Source: Actinidia chinensis (lineage: Eukaryota > Streptophyta > Magnoliopsida > Ericales > Actinidiaceae). From it: DNA of 10,000 bases. The translations under genes and the position numbers were made by a program. Positions 6,801 through 10,000 of this stretch are shown here, piece by piece; position 1 is the stretch's first letter, and each line of letters begins with the position of its first letter. The notes below the pieces were generated by a model. That model did not search any database, was not told the DNA's origin, and saw only the letters and a program-made list of their open reading frames with translations. Location: assembly GCA_009663005.1 (NCBI GenBank), contig CM018913.1, forward strand, positions 3,317,421 through 3,327,420. The letters run 5' to 3'.

Positions 6801-6897
6801 TACTTAAGTCCAATCACGAGGGGGTTAGGTGTAGGTTTTTGAACTATAAGGGAGTCATATTTCGTCGGGGTTAACCAGAGAAAATAAAGTGCAATTA
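6801..6897 (-). repeat. Dispersed repeat copy B (minus orientation)
   Basis: The reverse complement begins CATAATTGCACTTTAT and follows copy A (5221-5311) through CCCCGACGA, ATGACTCCC, AGTTCAAAAACCTACACCTA and CCCTCGTGATTGG, with small gaps. Similarity fades past the GATTGG/GATTTG block. The pair faces inward around the microsatellite and long-TIR element. Confidence 0.5.
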
Positions 6898-9172
6898 TGA
6901 TGGCCCCAATGAATTGGTGATGCTAGGATGCTTCTTAGCACCCAAAAATAATGTTATTATGATTGATGATGACATTGGGTTAGTCATGTGAAAAGTTGCA
7001 TAGTAAGAAGAATCATTTTGGAGCTTTGTTTTATTTGATCATTACAGCTTTATTGTAGGTCACGTATTTTGTGTCAGTTATCTATAAGCGGTATAGAATG
7101 CAATACTTTTTAATTGTTTTGTTACAGTTATTTATATTGTACATATAATGTCTCGTGAATGCTGATTTTTAGTATATCGGCTAAACGAGCACGTTTCTCA
7201 GATTGAGTTATTAGTATCAAGATTAGTTGTCTTCTAAATTATGTATCTCTTCTATCCAACGCCAAAATGTAATTAATGCTCTAAATTTTATGACTTTAAG
7301 TACTTTCTCGTTTTATGTTGTTTAACTTGATTGATTTATGTAGTCTTTCTTCTCTTTTTGTGAGAGTGACTTCACGCTCAAAAAATTTATGGTTAAAAAG
7401 TTAATGTTGGTGATATTCATGAGAATGAGTCATGCTATAAAGATCTGGATTTATCTCCATGTTATTCATAATAATGGTCTAGTGGCTATCACATGTAGAA
7501 ATTAAATTAGGTAAAAGGTCATATAATTGTCACTTTTGTAATTGACTAATTTGATTCTATAAAACTTTGCCGTTTTTTCAATTTAGTAACTTAAACTCAC
7601 CTAGAACTGCCCTAGGTTAACATTTTTTTTAACTCGGCAATGGGTAGTGGGTTAGTAAGGGAATGGGAAAGACTTGATGGTGTTTGAAACCATCATCCAA
7701 TGCAAGAAGTTTGGAGCGCCTACCCCTCGGGGGTTGTCACTCGCTTTAGGGTAACATATCAATGATTAGGTTTACATTTTAATTTTGAAAGGGAGGGCTA
7801 GTTAGTCCCCATACTGTATCCCTCCATACATCTTTTGTGGGTCTACTCTCGAGTCCACACTAATTATTCGAACTATTCATCTCGAAACTCCTGTAATAAA
7901 GGTCGTCCATGAAAAAGAATCTTAAGTTAATAAATCATTTAAATGAAGTTCACTTTAGAAGTATAATTGAGGTCACACAATTCTTTTAGAATTCACATGA
8001 ATGGAAAATGAGAAACAATGGAAAGGAAGAAATCTAAAGTATGTTTTTGAAATGAGACTTGAATTCAAATATCATTTATGTTAGGTATAGGAAACACTTT
8101 TGTTATTATACCAACTCTTTCATCTCTTCATATAATAGCTGTAATATTGTACAACTATGAGATTAAAAATACTCAAAAATCTGAGTCCTAAAACGGGGTT
8201 ACTTTGGTATCATCATTTTTTTTTATTTTTCCTTATATCTCTACCCATAAGTACATACCTATAGGTAAACTCAAGAATTGTAATCTCTAGAGAGTTATTA
8301 AAACCTATATATATTGAATTCGATATCCTAGTGAATTACAGACTCCACATCCCAATTAAATATATATAAACAACCATTAGAAATATAAGTCAGGCACAAT
8401 ACAAGCACATACTTGGGGGATACCTTGTGAATTCCTACCACATGTTTTTTCTCAAAAGGGTGGCAGATGTCAATATTTTATTGCATTTATTACTTCATGT
8501 GACAAGAACATGTGTTAATCATTTATTTATTTTTTGGGTGAAAGTCAATAATACTCTAATTTTCTTCCCTCTATATGAGCACTATATCATTGTTAGATGG
8601 ATTTGAAAAAAACACAAAAAACACAAAAAAGAAGTTGTTACAGTTAATTGAAAATTAAGTAGGTAATGTGGGAGATAGTGGACTTAGTGTCTATATGTTA
8701 GTGATACAAAACAAACCACATGTACACCTCAGCATTTTTCCAATCTAATGATTAAATAACATAAAATTGCTAATTAATCCACGCTTATAATAATCAAAAT
8801 CCCAGCTCGTATTTGTCTTGTTTGGGAATATTGTTGATGAAGTCCAAATGAACCCTTAAAAGAATGTCACTTATCTCTTTAATTTCTCAATCTTATCTGT
8901 TAATTAATTTATGTTGGGCAGCTCTATGCGATATTTCGAGTTAAAGTGTTCACAATTTGAATTGGTGCAATTTTAATAAAAATTATAAATCAAATAGCAC
9001 TAGCTTGAGACCTCTATTTAATTAACCTTAAAAGAATTTAGAAATCGATCGAACTATTTAAACCTCTGAAACAAAAACAGACGAACCATAAAATACGATT
9101 TGATCTGATTTCACAGCTCCAATGCTATCCTTATCATCATCTAAAATGTTGAAGAAGGTTCGGTTTAGTTTA
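6898..9172. other. 2.3-kb AT-rich intergenic stretch without a recognised gene
   Basis: No conserved frame, splice pattern, tRNA or transposase is visible on either strand. 7500-7600 resembles common plant intergenic repeat sequence. 7630-7870 is somewhat richer in G+C, with blocks such as CCTACCCCTCGGGGG and CTCCATACATC that may be an old element, but no ends were found. Short A-rich runs lie near 8605-8630. The right end (9160-9172) is the pre-insertion side of the LTR. Confidence 0.4.
9163..9172. repeat. Left copy of 10-bp direct repeat GTTTAGTTTA
   Basis: It is identical to 9780-9789. Removing one copy and the DNA between restores CGGTTTAGTTTAAAACCG, a near-palindromic string consistent with an uninterrupted pre-insertion site. 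Confidence 0.5.
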
Positions 9173-9330
9173 GGTGTTCAGATTGTGTGGGGGTGTAGGT
9201 GAGAGAGATGATGGAATGAAAATCGAGAATAGACACCTACGATGGTCTTGCGTCGGTAAGGAGAGCTGGCACCAATCGGTTATGTAGAGAGAGAGTGTAT
9301 GTTCTTGATAACTAAAAATGCGTACCTTTT

Positions 9331-9348
9331 GGAGAACCTCCGTTCTCC
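9331..9348. repeat. Perfect 7-bp hairpin next to the LTR TATA box
   Basis: GGAGAAC (9331-9337) and GTTCTCC (9342-9348) are exact complements around CTCC. The hairpin directly adjoins the TATA motif on its downstream side in the minus direction, so it would lie at or just before the transcript start. Confidence 0.5.
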
Positions 9349-9357
9349 TTATATAGC
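9348..9357 (-). promoter_or_regulatory. TATA box inside the probable LTR
   Basis: CTATATAAGG on the minus strand is a strong TATA motif lying about 420 bp from the upstream end of the block, a typical U3/R layout. It supports both the LTR reading and its minus orientation. Confidence 0.5.
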
Positions 9358-9779
9358 CTAGCTTGACCCGTGCCTTAACGTGCCAAAGGCCTTGTCAGTA
9401 GGTAGGTGGTTGACCCAACCATGCCTCTGTGGCGTAGTTGGTAGCCCGTTATCGTGTCGCTGATGTCTCTGTTTGGGTATGGGGGCTGTCAGAAGGAACT
9501 TCAGTGTGCAAGTCACCTTTTATCCCTTAACATCTCTCAAATTTGTCGTCGGTCGTCGCCCCTCATCCAAGCTATAGCGCAAGTTATTATTCCGTGCTTG
9601 CTAAATAGTGATAGTCCGGAGATAATTACGGCTTTAGCTCGGTCAATGCCAATGTTCGGTAGCGTCTGCATCGAGTTCCAACACAGAGGGTCACCGAACT
9701 TACTTCATAGCGATAGCTCGGGGAAAGCCCCTACCCTACCAAGACTAGACTCTGTCATTGTATATTTAGTCCCCTTACA

Positions 9780-9789
9780 GTTTAGTTTA
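9780..9789. repeat. Right copy of 10-bp direct repeat GTTTAGTTTA
   Basis: It directly follows the ...CCCCTTACA terminus of the probable LTR. A 10-bp duplication is longer than the usual 5 bp for LTR elements, so part of the match may come from the internal GTTTA repetition of the target. Confidence 0.5.
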
Positions 9790-10000
9790 AAACCGTGATC
9801 TTAAAATCGCAAACAGGATCGTTGGTTTACTGTTTTTAAATTTGTAAACCGTAGCTAAAATAAAAACCAAATCAAACTATGCGGATGAGTTCCGTCTGGT
9901 CAGTTTTACAGTTAAATAGGTTTTTGTGCTCACCTTTATTCCCATTTATTTATTTATTCCTTTTGATTTTCCATTTTCATTGTGTTTGGTTCTTGGGATT
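9790..10000. other. Intergenic DNA with inverted GGTTTAC/GTAAACC motif
   Basis: GGTTTAC (9824-9830) and GTAAACC (9844-9850) are exact complements around a T/A-rich loop. The surroundings repeat AAACCG/GGTTT-like words, as in the arms of some plant non-autonomous elements, into which the LTR may have inserted. No gene is seen. Confidence 0.35.

Larger units (their letters stand above)
9175..9779 (-). mobile_element. Probable solo LTR of a retrotransposon, about 605 bp
   Basis: Read on the minus strand, the block starts TGTAAGGGGAC at 9779 and ends CTGAACA at 9175, giving TGT...ACA ends. It is less AT-rich than the flanks. About two thirds along it has CTATATAAGG (9357-9348), as expected for an LTR promoter, followed by a CT-rich stretch. 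The upstream part carries near-repeats ATAGTGATAGTCCGG (9605-9619) and ATAGCGATAGCTCGG (9707-9721), possible U3 repeats. GTTTAGTTTA occurs on both sides (9163-9172 and 9780-9789), but two bases (GG) separate the left copy from the TG end. No primer-binding site, gag or pol follows, so a solo LTR is the best reading. A non-LTR or Mutator-type insertion with a 10-bp duplication is the alternative. The 114-codon open frame at 9454-9798 is not recognised. Confidence 0.5.

Noticed and set aside
9454..9798. 114-codon plus-strand open frame
   Set aside because: It runs antisense through the probable LTR and past its edge. No domain is recognised; the length is explained by lower A+T content.
1..10000. 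CRISPR array, tRNA, rRNA or a multi-gene novel system
   Set aside because: No regularly spaced direct repeats, no tRNA box A/B pattern and no second conserved coding frame were seen; the composition is that of plant intergenic DNA around one gene.

Overview
The window is nuclear DNA from a flowering plant, most likely a eudicot. The evidence is one intron-containing aquaporin gene with plant-type splice sites, AT-rich intergenic DNA, plant-style miniature transposons, and no bacterial gene packing. The species cannot be named from the sequence.

Only one protein-coding gene is well supported. It lies on the minus strand at 3288-4774 and encodes a complete 252-residue tonoplast intrinsic protein of the TIP1 (gamma-TIP) group. 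It has three coding exons (4774-4642, 4428-4178, 3662-3288) and two introns (213 and 515 bp). Both NPA boxes and the TIP1-type selectivity filter His/Ile/Ala/Val are intact. A TATA box sits about 110 bp upstream of the ATG. Recalled family sequences place it nearest the TIP1;3 branch, which is pollen-expressed in Arabidopsis.

The rest is mostly transposon-derived or featureless. 148-555 is a Tourist-like miniature element with 13-bp terminal inverted repeats and a TAA target duplication. 585-818 resembles a core promoter, leader and first ATG without a following gene. 1319-1396 is a small fold-back. 1922-2160 is a degenerate Stowaway-like element. 2161-3077 holds a short hairpin and an unassigned open frame.

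Upstream of the aquaporin is a nested arrangement. A 963-bp element (5587-6549) with terminal inverted repeats of about 91 bp sits exactly inside a (TA)n microsatellite. About 250-360 bp outside it on each side are diverged, oppositely oriented copies of another repeat (5221-5311 and 6801-6897). 6898-9172 has no gene I can support. 9175-9779 looks like a solo LTR of a retrotransposon in minus orientation, flanked by a 10-bp direct repeat.

The genes do not form a pathway, because there is a single functional locus. The most interesting material is the TA-microsatellite element with its unexplained interior, the inverted repeats around it, and the probable solo LTR. I see no CRISPR array, tRNA, rRNA, viral gene or new multi-gene system.
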